In this document: positions 53,483-62,480 of the stretch, piece after piece
Layout: each line of letters opens with the position of its first letter
Position numbering within the stretch: position 1 is the first letter of the stretch
NCBI RefSeq assembly: GCF_027627475.1
Contig: NZ_CP115484.1
Coordinates: forward strand, 4,782,501-4,846,500
DNA from: Paenibacillus sp. SYP-B4298
GTDB lineage: Bacteria > Bacillota > Bacilli > Paenibacillales > Paenibacillaceae
Direction: 5' to 3'
DNA length: 64,000 nucleotides
Program-made: the position numbers and the translations under genes
The notes under the pieces: model-generated
What the model saw: only the letters and a program-made list of their open reading frames with translations
The model's database searches: none
What the model was told of the DNA's origin: nothing

Positions 53483-54676
53483 TTATGTGAAGTCCAGACT
53501 AACAAGGAAGATGCCCAGGCTCTCCTCAGTGATCGCCTCCAGCTCGGAGAGCGGCAGCGGGTTGACCCCCTCTCCCAGCTCGATGGTGAAGCCTGGCCTG
53601 CGCCAATCCTGTATGAACCAATCCTTATACCCGGCGTAGCTGTCGATCGTCTCCACAGGTGTATAGCCGCTGACACGGGCAAATTCATTAGCCAGTGTCT
53701 CTGATTCCGGTGGCTGCAGTCCCTCAAAGCCCCAATAGATGACCCGCCCCTGTGTGTGGTAAGCCAGCACGCGCGCGTAATCGCTCTGCCTGGTCAGCTC
53801 CGCCAGTGCAATCGCCTCCGGCTCGGTCAGCGGCGCCGTACCCGGATAATCGCGCGGGGACGGCTGCTGGAGCTGACGCTCCGCTTCCCGCTCCCACAAT
53901 GCCGGGAACTGGTCGTTCAGATCCACACCGCGGATGTTGGCCTTCCAGCCGGAGAAATCATCGCTTCCTCCATTGATCTCCAGCACCTGCGAGCGCAGCG
54001 GCTCCTCGGCAGGCGGTCCGTTGATGACCAGCTCGACCCCGTCCGGGTTGACCATCGGCACAACCGTCAGCATCGTCTGAACATAACGCGGCTCCATCTT
54101 CAGCCCGCGCAGCTCCCCGCGATTTGTCAGAGCCAGCACATAGTCATTCAATTGACGCATCAGGACAGGGGAGGTAATCCATTCATTGGCGTGAATAGCT
54201 GCATTGATATGCACACGATTTACGCCACGTCCAACGTCCACTGCCGAAATATTGCGTCCCTGCACCGAGCTGCCTATGTAGCGACGACGGATGAAGGGGT
54301 AGAGCTCCGTCAGACGGTTCAGATCCTCTGTCAGTACCGTGTAGGAATAGGGCCGATCGGTATCGACGATCCGCCACGTCACCCGAAGCGGCAATTGAAT
54401 GCGCTGTCCTGCCTGTAGACGGGATGGCTGCACCTCTGGATTTAATGCATAGATGCTCTCCAGCTCCACTTGGCGGGCAGTGGCAATATCCCATAGCGTA
54501 TCGCCCGCCTTAATGGTATACGCTACAGTCTGATAGCCAGGGATGCGAACCTGTCCCCCGACTGCCAATGCAGATGGAGCCAGCCCAGGATTAGAGTCCT
54601 CGATGAGCTCCAGCGGCACTCGAAACCAGCGGCTGTAGCCCCATAACGTATCTCCTTGCCTGACCGTAATGTTCAT
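53483..54676 (-). CDS. LysM-M14 zinc carboxypeptidase (gamma-D-Glu-diamino acid endopeptidase type)
   Basis: A 397-residue peptidoglycan peptidase. Two LysM domains (residues ~2-48 and ~52-97, with RQGDTLWGYSRWF and KAGDTLWDIATA) bind the wall. The M14 domain has the zinc motif HANEWITSP (HxxE) near 176, the third His ligand in AYHTQGRVI and the catalytic Glu near the C-terminus in FTIELGEG. There is no signal peptide, as in LysM-M14 enzymes of sporulating bacilli that act in the mother cell or spore. It cleaves gamma-D-glutamyl-diaminopimelate bonds in cortex or wall recycling. The ATG follows GAGGGGG. Confidence 0.93.
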   Translation of the reverse strand: MNITVRQGDTLWGYSRWFRVPLELIEDSNPGLAPSALAVGGQVRIPGYQTVAYTIKAGDTLWDIATARQVELESIYALNPEVQPSRLQAGQRIQLPLRVTWRIVDTDRPYSYTVLTEDLNRLTELYPFIRRRYIGSSVQGRNISAVDVGRGVNRVHINAAIHANEWITSPVLMRQLNDYVLALTNRGELRGLKMEPRYVQTMLTVVPMVNPDGVELVINGPPAEEPLRSQVLEINGGSDDFSGWKANIRGVDLNDQFPALWEREAERQLQQPSPRDYPGTAPLTEPEAIALAELTRQSDYARVLAYHTQGRVIYWGFEGLQPPESETLANEFARVSGYTPVETIDSYAGYKDWFIQDWRRPGFTIELGEGVNPLPLSELEAITEESLGIFLVSLDFT

Positions 54677-54761
54677 ATCGCCGCCCCCTCTAACTTATCG
54701 CTACTTCTACCTTATGGAGAGGAACGGTGAATGATGACTGTCAGCACACCTGCGGCAATCC

Positions 54762-55586
54762 TCAGCCGCGTCCTAGCTCACGTTCGATAAGCAAGCGATT
54801 GGCCCGGTGAAATTTGCTCATATTCCGCGGGAAGGGGCAATCCGCGATGAGGGCTTCGATGCCCGCGTCATCCCCGCGCAGGATTGCAGCGCGCAGCGCG
54901 CCGATATACGCTTGATCCTTCTGCTGCCTGTGCCGCATCTCCTCGCGGTCACAAGTCGGCTGCCCATGTCCGGGGATTAGCAGTCTCACCTCATGCTGCT
55001 GCATAAGGTCATCCAGCTTGCCGATCGTTGATTCATACTGCCTACTATTATGATAGATATAAGGGAATTCGATGTCGGATAGATAATCCCCAGCCAGCCA
55101 CAGTCCCAGCGGCTCGACCAGCGTGAAGATGCCATCATCGTTGTGACCTGGAGCATGGTAGAAGGTGAGTGTCGTACCTCCGAGCTCAAGCTGCTGTCCT
55201 TCCTCAGTGACCACTTCATCCACCCGTGGGTAGCTCACCGGATAGGGCCTGCTAATATAGTAATCGTCATCAAAGGCATGAATCTGCTCCAGGATGCTCT
55301 GCTGCTGCGCCTCTCCCTTGAAGGCCAATGCTTCACTGGCAATAATCGTCGCCTCCGGGAAAGCCCCAGCACCCAATATATGGTCAAAATCCGAATGCGT
55401 CAGCACCATGTACAGCGGACGCTCGCCGCGTATTTCCAGCACATAGCGGCGTATCTCCTCTATCTCATGAGGCAGCCAGCTTGGATCGGAGACAAGCACG
55501 GCATCCTCCGTCACCACGACAGTGGAGATCGTCTGATACAGCGCGCTCCTGAAGATCGCCACGCCCTCCTTCTCCCACAATAGCAT
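54762..55586 (-). CDS. MBL-fold metallo-hydrolase
   Basis: A 274-residue metallo-beta-lactamase-fold hydrolase. The metal-binding motif is THSDFDHILG (HxDxDH variant with Ser-Asp), then APGHNDDGIF and, later, LIPGHGQPT. The last ~45 residues are helical (DAGIEALIADCPFPRN). The substrate is unknown; related proteins include glyoxalase-II-like and lactonase-like enzymes. The ATG has GGAGGAGAA upstream. It lies between the M14 peptidase and a sensor kinase on the same strand, with short gaps. Confidence 0.88.
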   Translation of the reverse strand: MLLWEKEGVAIFRSALYQTISTVVVTEDAVLVSDPSWLPHEIEEIRRYVLEIRGERPLYMVLTHSDFDHILGAGAFPEATIIASEALAFKGEAQQQSILEQIHAFDDDYYISRPYPVSYPRVDEVVTEEGQQLELGGTTLTFYHAPGHNDDGIFTLVEPLGLWLAGDYLSDIEFPYIYHNSRQYESTIGKLDDLMQQHEVRLLIPGHGQPTCDREEMRHRQQKDQAYIGALRAAILRGDDAGIEALIADCPFPRNMSKFHRANRLLIERELGRG

Positions 55587-55627
55587 AGGTGATTCTCCTC
55601 CCCATCCACTAAGGTGACGTCTGCTTT

Positions 55628-57820
55628 CTACTGCAGCGGCAATTTCACCTTCACTGTCGTTCCATGGTCGACCTGGCTATAGTACCGAATCGATCCATGA
55701 TGCTCGTCTATAATATTGAAGCTGACCAGCATACCCAGCCCCGTTCCTTTGTCCTTGGTTGTATAGAATGGCTCGCCTACTCGCTCCAGTTGTGCAGGAT
55801 GCATCCCCTTGCCCTCATCGGCGAACAGGATGCACAGACTTCCATCCTCCAGGCGAAGCTTGATCCTCAGATGGCCACCGCCAGTCATCGATTCAATCCC
55901 GTTCTTGATCACATTGACAAATACCTGCTTCAACTGGTTCGCTTCACAGTACAGCATCGGCAAGTCGCTCTCCATATCCAGATCAATCATCACATTAGCC
56001 AGATTTGCCTGGGTGCTCAGCAGCTCCACAACCTCCTGAATAATATGGCTGAGATGGTTCATCTTGTATTGTGGCGTCTGTGGCTTGGCCAGCAGCAGCA
56101 GCTCACCCAGAATCAGCTCGATACGGTCAAACTCGCTCTGCATAATGTTGAAATAACGCACGCGTGTCTCATTCTCCGCACGCAGCAGCAGCTTGGCGAA
56201 GCCCTTCAACGCCGTCAATGGATTGCGGATCTCATGCGCTATTCCCGCAGCCAGTTGGCCTGCCGCCGACAGCTTCTCCGATTTCCTGAGCAGCTCCTCG
56301 GCCTGCTTCTTCTCGCTAATATTTTGCACCATACCGAACAGACAGAGCGGTTCTCCTGCCTCATCATAGATGAGAGAGCCGATCGTATGAAGCTGAATGA
56401 CCTTGCCATCCGGCAATATCATGCGCAACACGGTATCGTATGTATCTCCATGAATACAGTGCTGAATCGCTTGCTTGACCTGACCGACATCGTCAGGATG
56501 AACACGCTCATAGAACCCCTCCACGGTTCCGTCGAAGTCCCCCGGAACGATCTCCAGCATCGTATACAGCTCCTTGGACCAGAAGACTTGGTTCAACTGG
56601 AGATTATAGTCAAAGTACCCCAGTCCCCCCATCTGCTGGGACAGCTTCAGATTTTCCCTGATGCGCCTGATCTCCAGCTCTCGTTGACGATGCTCGCTAA
56701 TATCTTGCAGCAAGCCGACCACATGAATACGTCCGCCTGACCGCTGCACGACTTCGCCTTGTATACGCACATTCCGAAAGCCGCCTTCGGGTCGCAGCAT
56801 GCGCAGCTCATAATTATAGCGGTAGCCTGGAGGCTGCTGGTGGGTATGGACGATATTATGGCTATAGCGCTCCCGGTCATCAGGATGGATATAGCATAGA
56901 AGCATGTCTGATGTGAGTGGAAGCCGGCAGGCTAGCTCGGCAGCCGTCCCCAGTATCTCCTCCACCTCGGGAGAGATATAGATATACTGACCATCTCTAT
57001 CCCGTTCCCAGCCACCGAACCGGCCAAGCTTCTGCGTAATCTCGAAGCGCTCCTCCAACTCCTTACGCTCAGTCACTTCCCGGCTTATACACAAATATAC
57101 ATAGCGATCCGCATGCTCTTGGTCGCTGATCTGCTTCACCGTGGTCTCAAACCAGTAGTAGGTGCCATTGGCATGCAGCATTCGGTAGGTGAGAAGCACC
57201 TCGTTATTTCTGATCGCCTCGCCAGACAGCGCATTACCGACAGCCTGCACATCATCGACATGAATATAATCAGCAGCACGCTTGCCAACCAATTCGTAAG
57301 GTCGGTACCCTAACAGCTTGTATATAGAGGGCGAGACATAGCTGAACCTGCCCTCCGGGTCCTTATAGCTGATGACATCCATCGCATGCTGCGGCACCAT
57401 CTCGACCAGATGCCGCACATCATCCCCGGTTTTGCTCGGCTGAACCGTATTCAAGTTATGTAACACCAGCAACAGTCCTTCGGAGGAAGGGTAGACACTG
57501 ACCTTCAGCCATAAGGCAAGCGGCGGATAGTAATCCTGGAATGTGTAGCTCTCCTGGATATCATGTGGCGCAGGGTATTGGCGGAACAGCCGATAATTGA
57601 GCGCTTCCGGGAACTGCTCCACCATATCCTGGCCGATCAGAGTGTCCGCAGCCTTAGACAATCTTCGCGTCACCACATCATTCACATACAGGATACGCCA
57701 CTGCTTATTCACAGCGATACAGCCGTCCTGCATCCCATTGAACAGAACATTCAATGCCTCAGACGAGTGTAAGCTGAAGTCCATCTGTGATGAGTCCAAA
57801 CCCAATCCCCCTCGTACCAT
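55628..57820 (-). CDS. multi-PAS cytoplasmic sensor histidine kinase (sporulation-kinase type)
   Basis: A 730-residue soluble kinase with four PAS domains: about residues 20-110, 135-250, 260-372 and 385-500, each of the later three ending in a PAC-type strand. HisKA follows with AAGIAHEIRNPLTALKGF, and the HATPase has NVIKNGIESMTGGG and GTGLGMLVSFNII, nearly the same as the kinase at 51129. It lacks membrane helices, like KinA, which has several PAS domains. A REC-BTAD regulator lies 108 bases upstream on the same strand, but its receiver is unlike Spo0F, so Spo0F remains the more likely partner. The start ATG has only a weak AGGA site. Confidence 0.92.
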   Translation of the reverse strand: MVRGGLGLDSSQMDFSLHSSEALNVLFNGMQDGCIAVNKQWRILYVNDVVTRRLSKAADTLIGQDMVEQFPEALNYRLFRQYPAPHDIQESYTFQDYYPPLALWLKVSVYPSSEGLLLVLHNLNTVQPSKTGDDVRHLVEMVPQHAMDVISYKDPEGRFSYVSPSIYKLLGYRPYELVGKRAADYIHVDDVQAVGNALSGEAIRNNEVLLTYRMLHANGTYYWFETTVKQISDQEHADRYVYLCISREVTERKELEERFEITQKLGRFGGWERDRDGQYIYISPEVEEILGTAAELACRLPLTSDMLLCYIHPDDRERYSHNIVHTHQQPPGYRYNYELRMLRPEGGFRNVRIQGEVVQRSGGRIHVVGLLQDISEHRQRELEIRRIRENLKLSQQMGGLGYFDYNLQLNQVFWSKELYTMLEIVPGDFDGTVEGFYERVHPDDVGQVKQAIQHCIHGDTYDTVLRMILPDGKVIQLHTIGSLIYDEAGEPLCLFGMVQNISEKKQAEELLRKSEKLSAAGQLAAGIAHEIRNPLTALKGFAKLLLRAENETRVRYFNIMQSEFDRIELILGELLLLAKPQTPQYKMNHLSHIIQEVVELLSTQANLANVMIDLDMESDLPMLYCEANQLKQVFVNVIKNGIESMTGGGHLRIKLRLEDGSLCILFADEGKGMHPAQLERVGEPFYTTKDKGTGLGMLVSFNIIDEHHGSIRYYSQVDHGTTVKVKLPLQ

Positions 57821-57928
57821 GATCTATGATCCTGTATTCGCCACTATGGATATGTCGTCTGGGCCGCCGAAGGTGTATTCGGTTAGCGGCTCGTTCTCCT
57901 GTCCTTCCGGCTGGGCCAGCACCAGTCG

Positions 57929-59053
57929 CTAGCCGGACAACCCCTCCATACAGTCCCGGTAGCGCTGCTCGGTCTGCTGAGAGGGACGGATGCCCAGATC
58001 GATACTGAGCACCTGCTCGAATGTCTCATAGTGCCGTCGCAGTGCAGCAGTATTACGCAGCTTGGCATAGCAAGTCAAGGTCAGGCGGCAGATTTCCTCC
58101 GAATACGGTTCTCTGGCTTGTAGCGCTTCCAATAATCCTACTGCCCTCTCCTCACGCCCCTGCTCCAGATCGTAGCGAACAATAGCCAATGCAGCATTTA
58201 AATATTTCTGCAGAAGCTCGCGCCGCCTGGACTCCGCCCATGCATAATCATGCTCAGCAAGATAATCGCCCCGATATAGCTGCAGCGCCTCTGCAATCTG
58301 CTTCCGCTGGTGGTCGTTCTCCACCCCGTTCCCCTGCAGCGTCGATTCGAAGCGATCCACATCACTGACCAGCACCTCGGCAGACAATCGATAGCTGTCC
58401 GAGCCATATTCGACGGTGGCGGGCAGCTTCATATCCTTGAGCAGCTTGCGAATTTGGTAGACAGATGTATGGAGATTGCTTACTGCGCGCTCCTGCTCGA
58501 AATCCGACCAGAGCTCCTCCATAATCTGCTCTTTGGGTATCCAGCGATTCTTATAATGCACCAGCAGGGCGAACAGCTCCTGCGTCTTGCTCGTCCTCCA
58601 GCGCATCTTGCCCTCACCGCTTAGCTCGATCCGTTGGAAGCACTGAACAGCGATGCTCTCTCCCTTCTCTTGCTCGCCAGGCTCCTCAGCATGACCCAGG
58701 TATTTCTCAATACGGTTCAGTGTCTTGGCGAAGCGCGCTGGAGACACCGGCTTCAGCAGATAGTCTATGGCCTGCAATTCGAACGCCTCTAGTGCGTAAT
58801 CGGAGTATGCTGTGATGTAGACGATATGTACATTGCGGTCGATTTCCCTAATCTTCTCCGCCGCCTCAAGGCCAGTGATACCAGGCATGCCAATATCGAG
58901 GAACACTATATCTGCTTGCTTTGCGGACAACTGGGCAAGGCCTTCCTTCGCGGAGGTGTGCTTCCCGATAATCTGACAGCGGCCATCCTCCAGCAGCAGC
59001 CGCTCCAACTGCAACAGAGCCAGTTCTTCATCATCGATTAGAATGGCCTTCAT
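57929..59053 (-). CDS. response regulator with winged-helix and BTAD output (SARP-like)
   Basis: A 374-residue regulator. The receiver domain has acidic residues in LIDDEEL, phosphoacceptor Asp near residue 53 (IVFLDIGMPG) and Lys in IDYLLKPVSP. A winged-helix domain follows (ELFALLVHYKNRWIPKEQ, SVYQIRKLLKDM), then a bacterial transcriptional activation domain (TPR-like; YRGDYLAEHDYAWAE, LEALQAREPYSEE). This REC-wHTH-BTAD layout is common in Paenibacillaceae and usually paired with membrane sensor kinases. Its start lies inside the end of the XRE gene (23-base overlap), so the two are coupled. Confidence 0.9.
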   Translation of the reverse strand: MKAILIDDEELALLQLERLLLEDGRCQIIGKHTSAKEGLAQLSAKQADIVFLDIGMPGITGLEAAEKIREIDRNVHIVYITAYSDYALEAFELQAIDYLLKPVSPARFAKTLNRIEKYLGHAEEPGEQEKGESIAVQCFQRIELSGEGKMRWRTSKTQELFALLVHYKNRWIPKEQIMEELWSDFEQERAVSNLHTSVYQIRKLLKDMKLPATVEYGSDSYRLSAEVLVSDVDRFESTLQGNGVENDHQRKQIAEALQLYRGDYLAEHDYAWAESRRRELLQKYLNAALAIVRYDLEQGREERAVGLLEALQAREPYSEEICRLTLTCYAKLRNTAALRRHYETFEQVLSIDLGIRPSQQTEQRYRDCMEGLSG

Positions 59054-59546
59054 CCTTCATTCCCCCCAGCAAGACTAGTTCGGCCAGGCCGGCGGTCGGC
59101 TCATCATGCACAGCTCCCGCCAGGCGAGTGTGTTCCATCCGAATCGCTGTCTGTATGCCCATGGCGGTCATGACTGCCTCCAGCTTGCCGACAGTAGCCC
59201 CATAGTATTCGTTACGTTCATCCCTGGATACCTGGGACTCGGAAACCCCCAGCCTCGCGGCCAGCTCTGCCTGGCTCATATGGATAAAGATTCGGTACGC
59301 GATGAGGTGGCGGCCAAGCTCGGTCAACCTCTGCAACGGTGGAAAGACGCCACGCTTGATCTCCTCATAATAGCGGATGTCCATGGCGAGCTCCTCGCAG
59401 ACACGATTGAGCGGCTCCAGCTTCTCAGCGGTCTGGCGCTCATCTATTCCAAGGAGCTGAAGCCGCCTGATTTCGGCAGCCCGCTCCGCTTCAACCTTTC
59501 GCAGCCTTTGCTGCGCCTTTTCGTAAGCTGTTCCATTTTTGATCAC
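59031..59546 (-). CDS. XRE-family (helix-turn-helix) regulator
   Basis: A 171-residue protein. The first ~95 residues are a charged, coiled-coil-prone region (VIKNGTAYEKAQQRLRKVE) common to a set of XRE proteins that begin MIKN. The helix-turn-helix is at about 97-130 (MSQAELAARLGVSESQVSRDE), and a short hydrophobic tail follows. I place the start at GTG (59544-59546): it overlaps the stop of a 15-codon leader (GTGA) and matches the family start. An in-frame ATG at 59570 gives eight more residues but has no ribosome site. It overlaps the REC-BTAD gene and probably shares its transcript. Confidence 0.78.
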   Translation of the reverse strand: MIKNGTAYEKAQQRLRKVEAERAAEIRRLQLLGIDERQTAEKLEPLNRVCEELAMDIRYYEEIKRGVFPPLQRLTELGRHLIAYRIFIHMSQAELAARLGVSESQVSRDERNEYYGATVGKLEAVMTAMGIQTAIRMEHTRLAGAVHDEPTAGLAELVLLGGMKDEGHSNR

Positions 59547-59590
59547 AATTGCAGCATACCTGAGACACATCCCGAGCCTTCGATGTTCAT
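59543..59590 (-). CDS. 15-codon leader peptide coupled to the XRE regulator
   Basis: ATG 59588-59590 stands six bases after AAGGGAG, the best ribosome site of the region, and the frame codes MNIEGSGCVSGMLQL before stopping at TGA. That stop overlaps the GTG start of the XRE gene (GTGA), whereas the XRE start itself has only a weak site. Ribosomes finishing the leader would re-initiate on the regulator. Confidence 0.5.
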   Translation of the reverse strand: MNIEGSGCVSGMLQL

Positions 59591-59652
59591 TAGAATCTCC
59601 CTTTCTATTCTATTAATATCTACTATTGTATGTAACATGTTTATATGTTAAG

Positions 59653-59668
59653 TTAACAAAATTGTTAA
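59653..59668. promoter_or_regulatory. palindromic operator candidate
   Basis: TTAACAA-AA-TTGTTAA, 7-base arms and 2-base centre, in an AT-rich stretch about 60 bases upstream of the leader peptide. It is a plausible autoregulatory site for the XRE protein. Confidence 0.4.
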
Positions 59669-59758
59669 ATTAATCATATAGCAGCGAGTCCATGTCGTCA
59701 ATTTATGTTTGAGACAGCCTTGGAGATGGGTATGGAGATATGGCTATGTGCCAGAAGT

Positions 59759-59846
59759 CCAAATTTTTCATTTGGAACGCAACCTTCTCGATCCATTTGC
59801 GTTAATTATTCGGTACTACCAATTTCAAGATTGGAGTTACTATAAT
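59759..59846 (+). promoter_or_regulatory. regulatory region of the stalk-domain protein gene
   Basis: Two inverted repeats, CCAAAT-N5-ATTTGG (59759-59775) and CCAAT-N6-ATTGG (59819-59834), precede TATAAT (59841-59846). The second lies where a -35 box would be (no good -35 hexamer), suggesting activator-dependent transcription. The 61-codon frame 59709-59894 across it is not supported by a ribosome site. Confidence 0.35.
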
Positions 59847-59921
59847 TTCAAATTTTCAGATGTTCAAATCTACGATAAACAACGATACGATTAAGGATAA
59901 TTAAAAGGAGAGCTTGTCAAC

Positions 59922-61694
59922 ATGAGAAAAAGAATTCAGAAACAACTGGTAAAAGTAACGATCGGTTCGATGCTGCTGGCGACCCCGCTATCCGCCGCAC
60001 AGGTGCTCGCCCAAGACACAACCACCCAGTTCCATACCCTCGTCCTGCAGCAGGACAGCACGACGGTAGAATATAATGGACAGCTATCGACTGCCGCCCA
60101 GCCTGTCACCTATGCCAAGGGTGCCAACTTCATTCCGCTGAGTACCGTCGCCAAGCTCTATGGCTATACCGTAACCTATGATGCTGCGACCAAGGAGTCG
60201 GTTGTGTCCAAGGATGATGTGGAGCTCCGATTCCTGGCAGGAACGACACGATATACACTCAATGGCGAAGAGCGCTTCGCAGCCAGCGAGCTGTTCACTC
60301 AGCAGGGCAGCATGATGGTGCCGATCCGCACCTGGTCGCAGATTACCGGCAGCCGCTTCGAGGTTTCGGGCACAACCTACGCTCTATCCTGGAGAACAGA
60401 AGCCAAGGCGCCTGAGGTGAAGCTGCCGCCGTTTGCCCAATTCTCCACGAACAAATCCGTCTACAAGATGGGAGAGCCGATTGAATACTATAACGAGAGC
60501 TACGATGATAACGGCACGATCGTCAAAACAGAATGGGTAGGCAAGCAGCGCGCCTTCTTCCGTCCAGGCTTCGTGAAGGTAACATTGAATGTGACCAATA
60601 ACCATGGCCTCACCAGCTCGTACACCCAGGAGCTTCGCATCACAGAGGAGCAACTATATTCAGAGGACGAATTCAACCTGCTCTACACGCCGCCAGGCGA
60701 CAAGCTCCCGTTCAGCGGATCTTCCGTGCTGCGCATGGAGAATGTGCCATACACCATCGAGTCCTCGCCGATGCAGCTTATTCGCAGCAACAGCCCGGAA
60801 TATTTCCTCGAAGAGGGCATCGCCTATCAGGACAGCCTGGCAGGCACGTTCCGCATCAATATCCATAACGGCAATCGGTCGGGCAAGGCGCTGACGATCT
60901 ATATGGTTGCGACCAATAACCAGAGTTATCCGGTGGCTTATAATATCAATGCCTTTGGCAAGGGCGGCCCAACAAATTATGTCTCCACCAGCGGTAAAAA
61001 TGCGGTTGCCCGCTTCCTGGACGACTTGGCTCATGGCAAACCACGCGAGCAGGTTATTCTGCAGCCAGGCGAATCGGTTATCGTGCTGCCCGATGTAGCC
61101 GATACGCCACTGAAGCCAAACCTCATCATGACCTCCTATACGGAGATCCATACAACGGATGAACTGCAGTTCACCGTGGCGGCTGTCGATGCGCAGGCGC
61201 ATCCGAATCAGTCCATCTTCGAGCTGCTCCCCGAGCTGAAGAAGCTTGATCGCGATGGACGCCATGTGCGCGGAACCTTCCAGGATGCTGACCGTTCGCT
61301 GATTATCAATGAATCGCTTGGCTATAAACCGCAGCGCATCGCGATCGGAGACCAGAAGGTCGATTCGTTCCTGGTCGGCATGGACAGCATGCTGGGTGTG
61401 CAAGAGACGAACAAGGGCAATACCGGAGTACGCTATAATATCCAGGTGCGTGTGGCTCCTAACACGCTCATCGGGCTGAATGCGCGCGGCGGACACTATG
61501 CGGGGGCATTGCTCGTCAATGACCAGGTCGTGCAGATGGTGGAGAAGAGCATCCTCAAGGACCCCAATGAGATGGGCGTCCTGTACCGGACCGGCAATAC
61601 GGAGGAGCTCGTGAGCCTGACGCTGATCGTCGCGTCCGGCAGCAATCTGCCACTTAGTCTGCTGTTTGTTCCCATTAACAGCTCTGCCCAATAA
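59922..61694 (+). CDS. secreted protein with copper-amine-oxidase-like stalk domain
   Basis: A 590-residue exported protein. A signal peptide (about 1-30; basic start, cleavage near VLAQD) is followed by a 'stalk' domain of the copper amine oxidase N-terminal type (about 40-165; GANFIPLSTVAKLYGYTVTYD and MVPIRTWSQITG). A PKD/Ig-like domain follows (about 170-245; FSTNKSVYKMGEPIEYYN). The remaining ~340 residues are unrecognised beta-rich sequence. In Paenibacillus such domains occur on many wall-associated proteins; no oxidase activity is implied. The ATG has AAAAGGAG. It is followed after 76 bases by the two-component pair. Confidence 0.88.
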   Translation: MRKRIQKQLVKVTIGSMLLATPLSAAQVLAQDTTTQFHTLVLQQDSTTVEYNGQLSTAAQPVTYAKGANFIPLSTVAKLYGYTVTYDAATKESVVSKDDVELRFLAGTTRYTLNGEERFAASELFTQQGSMMVPIRTWSQITGSRFEVSGTTYALSWRTEAKAPEVKLPPFAQFSTNKSVYKMGEPIEYYNESYDDNGTIVKTEWVGKQRAFFRPGFVKVTLNVTNNHGLTSSYTQELRITEEQLYSEDEFNLLYTPPGDKLPFSGSSVLRMENVPYTIESSPMQLIRSNSPEYFLEEGIAYQDSLAGTFRINIHNGNRSGKALTIYMVATNNQSYPVAYNINAFGKGGPTNYVSTSGKNAVARFLDDLAHGKPREQVILQPGESVIVLPDVADTPLKPNLIMTSYTEIHTTDELQFTVAAVDAQAHPNQSIFELLPELKKLDRDGRHVRGTFQDADRSLIINESLGYKPQRIAIGDQKVDSFLVGMDSMLGVQETNKGNTGVRYNIQVRVAPNTLIGLNARGGHYAGALLVNDQVVQMVEKSILKDPNEMGVLYRTGNTEELVSLTLIVASGSNLPLSLLFVPINSSAQ

Positions 61695-61770
61695 TGTGGT
61701 AAAATAGAGGGAGTCTCTGCACCGTTCTCTTGGATGCAGGGAAAGCATCGGTTGTAAGGAGGTCATCACT

Positions 61771-62466
61771 ATAGAGACCATACTACTGGTTGATGACGAG
61801 AAGGAAATTATTAAATTAATGGAGATTTACTTCAACAATGAAGGATACAAGCTGCTCAAGGCCTCCGATGGGTTGGAGGCTCTGGAGCTGCTCGAGCGAC
61901 ACCAGGTCGATCTGATTATTCTCGATGTCATGATGCCGCGCATGGACGGCCTGGAGGCCTGCATGAAGATTCGTGAGCAACAGAATATGCCGATCATTAT
62001 GCTCTCCGCGAAAAGTCAGGACATCGACAAGATCGCCGGACTCAGCATTGGCGCTGATGATTATGTGTCCAAGCCCTTCAATCCTCTGGTGCTGATGGCG
62101 CGGGTCAAATCCCAGCTACGTCGCTACAAGCGGCTGAATACACCTGCGGCTGTCGATGATCAGAGCGTCATCGAGATTGATGACCTGGTCATCCATATTG
62201 CCAATCATACCGTCACGGTCGACCAGGAGCCCGTCAAGCTGACACCTCGCGAGTTTGCCATCCTGAAGCTGCTCGCAACCAATCTCGACAAGGTGCTCAG
62301 CATGGATCGAATCTACCAGGAGGTATGGAACGAGCCCTTCATGGAATCCAAAAATACGGTCATGGTGCATATTCGCAAGCTACGTGAAAAAATTGAAAAA
62401 CAGCCGCAATCCCCCCGCTATATTAAGACGGTATGGGGCATTGGCTACAAGATGGAATCATCATGA
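61771..62466 (+). CDS. OmpR-family response regulator with apparent ATA start codon
   Basis: A 231-residue regulator. The first strand and acidic pair (ETILLVDDE) lie upstream of the first ATG (61819), so that ATG would destroy the receiver domain. Between the in-frame stop at 61705 and this segment there is no ATG, GTG or TTG. AAGGAGG at 61756-61762 stands eight bases before ATA (61771-61773), so ATA is the likely initiator. Receiver residues include Asp near 52 (LIILDVMMP), MLSAKSQD and VSKPF. The C-terminal winged helix has LTPREFAILKLLA and NTVMVHIRKLREKIE. It pairs with the downstream kinase at 62481. Confidence 0.88.
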   Translation: METILLVDDEKEIIKLMEIYFNNEGYKLLKASDGLEALELLERHQVDLIILDVMMPRMDGLEACMKIREQQNMPIIMLSAKSQDIDKIAGLSIGADDYVSKPFNPLVLMARVKSQLRRYKRLNTPAAVDDQSVIEIDDLVIHIANHTVTVDQEPVKLTPREFAILKLLATNLDKVLSMDRIYQEVWNEPFMESKNTVMVHIRKLREKIEKQPQSPRYIKTVWGIGYKMESS

Positions 62467-62480
62467 GGAGGAGAGCGTCC

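Noticed and set aside
59709-59894. 61-codon plus-strand frame before the stalk-protein gene
   Set aside because: No ribosome site, and the region carries inverted repeats and a -10 box; judged regulatory.
60660-61781. 373-codon minus-strand frame opposite the stalk-domain protein
   Set aside because: The plus-strand gene has a signal peptide, recognisable domains and a ribosome site; the antisense frame has none.
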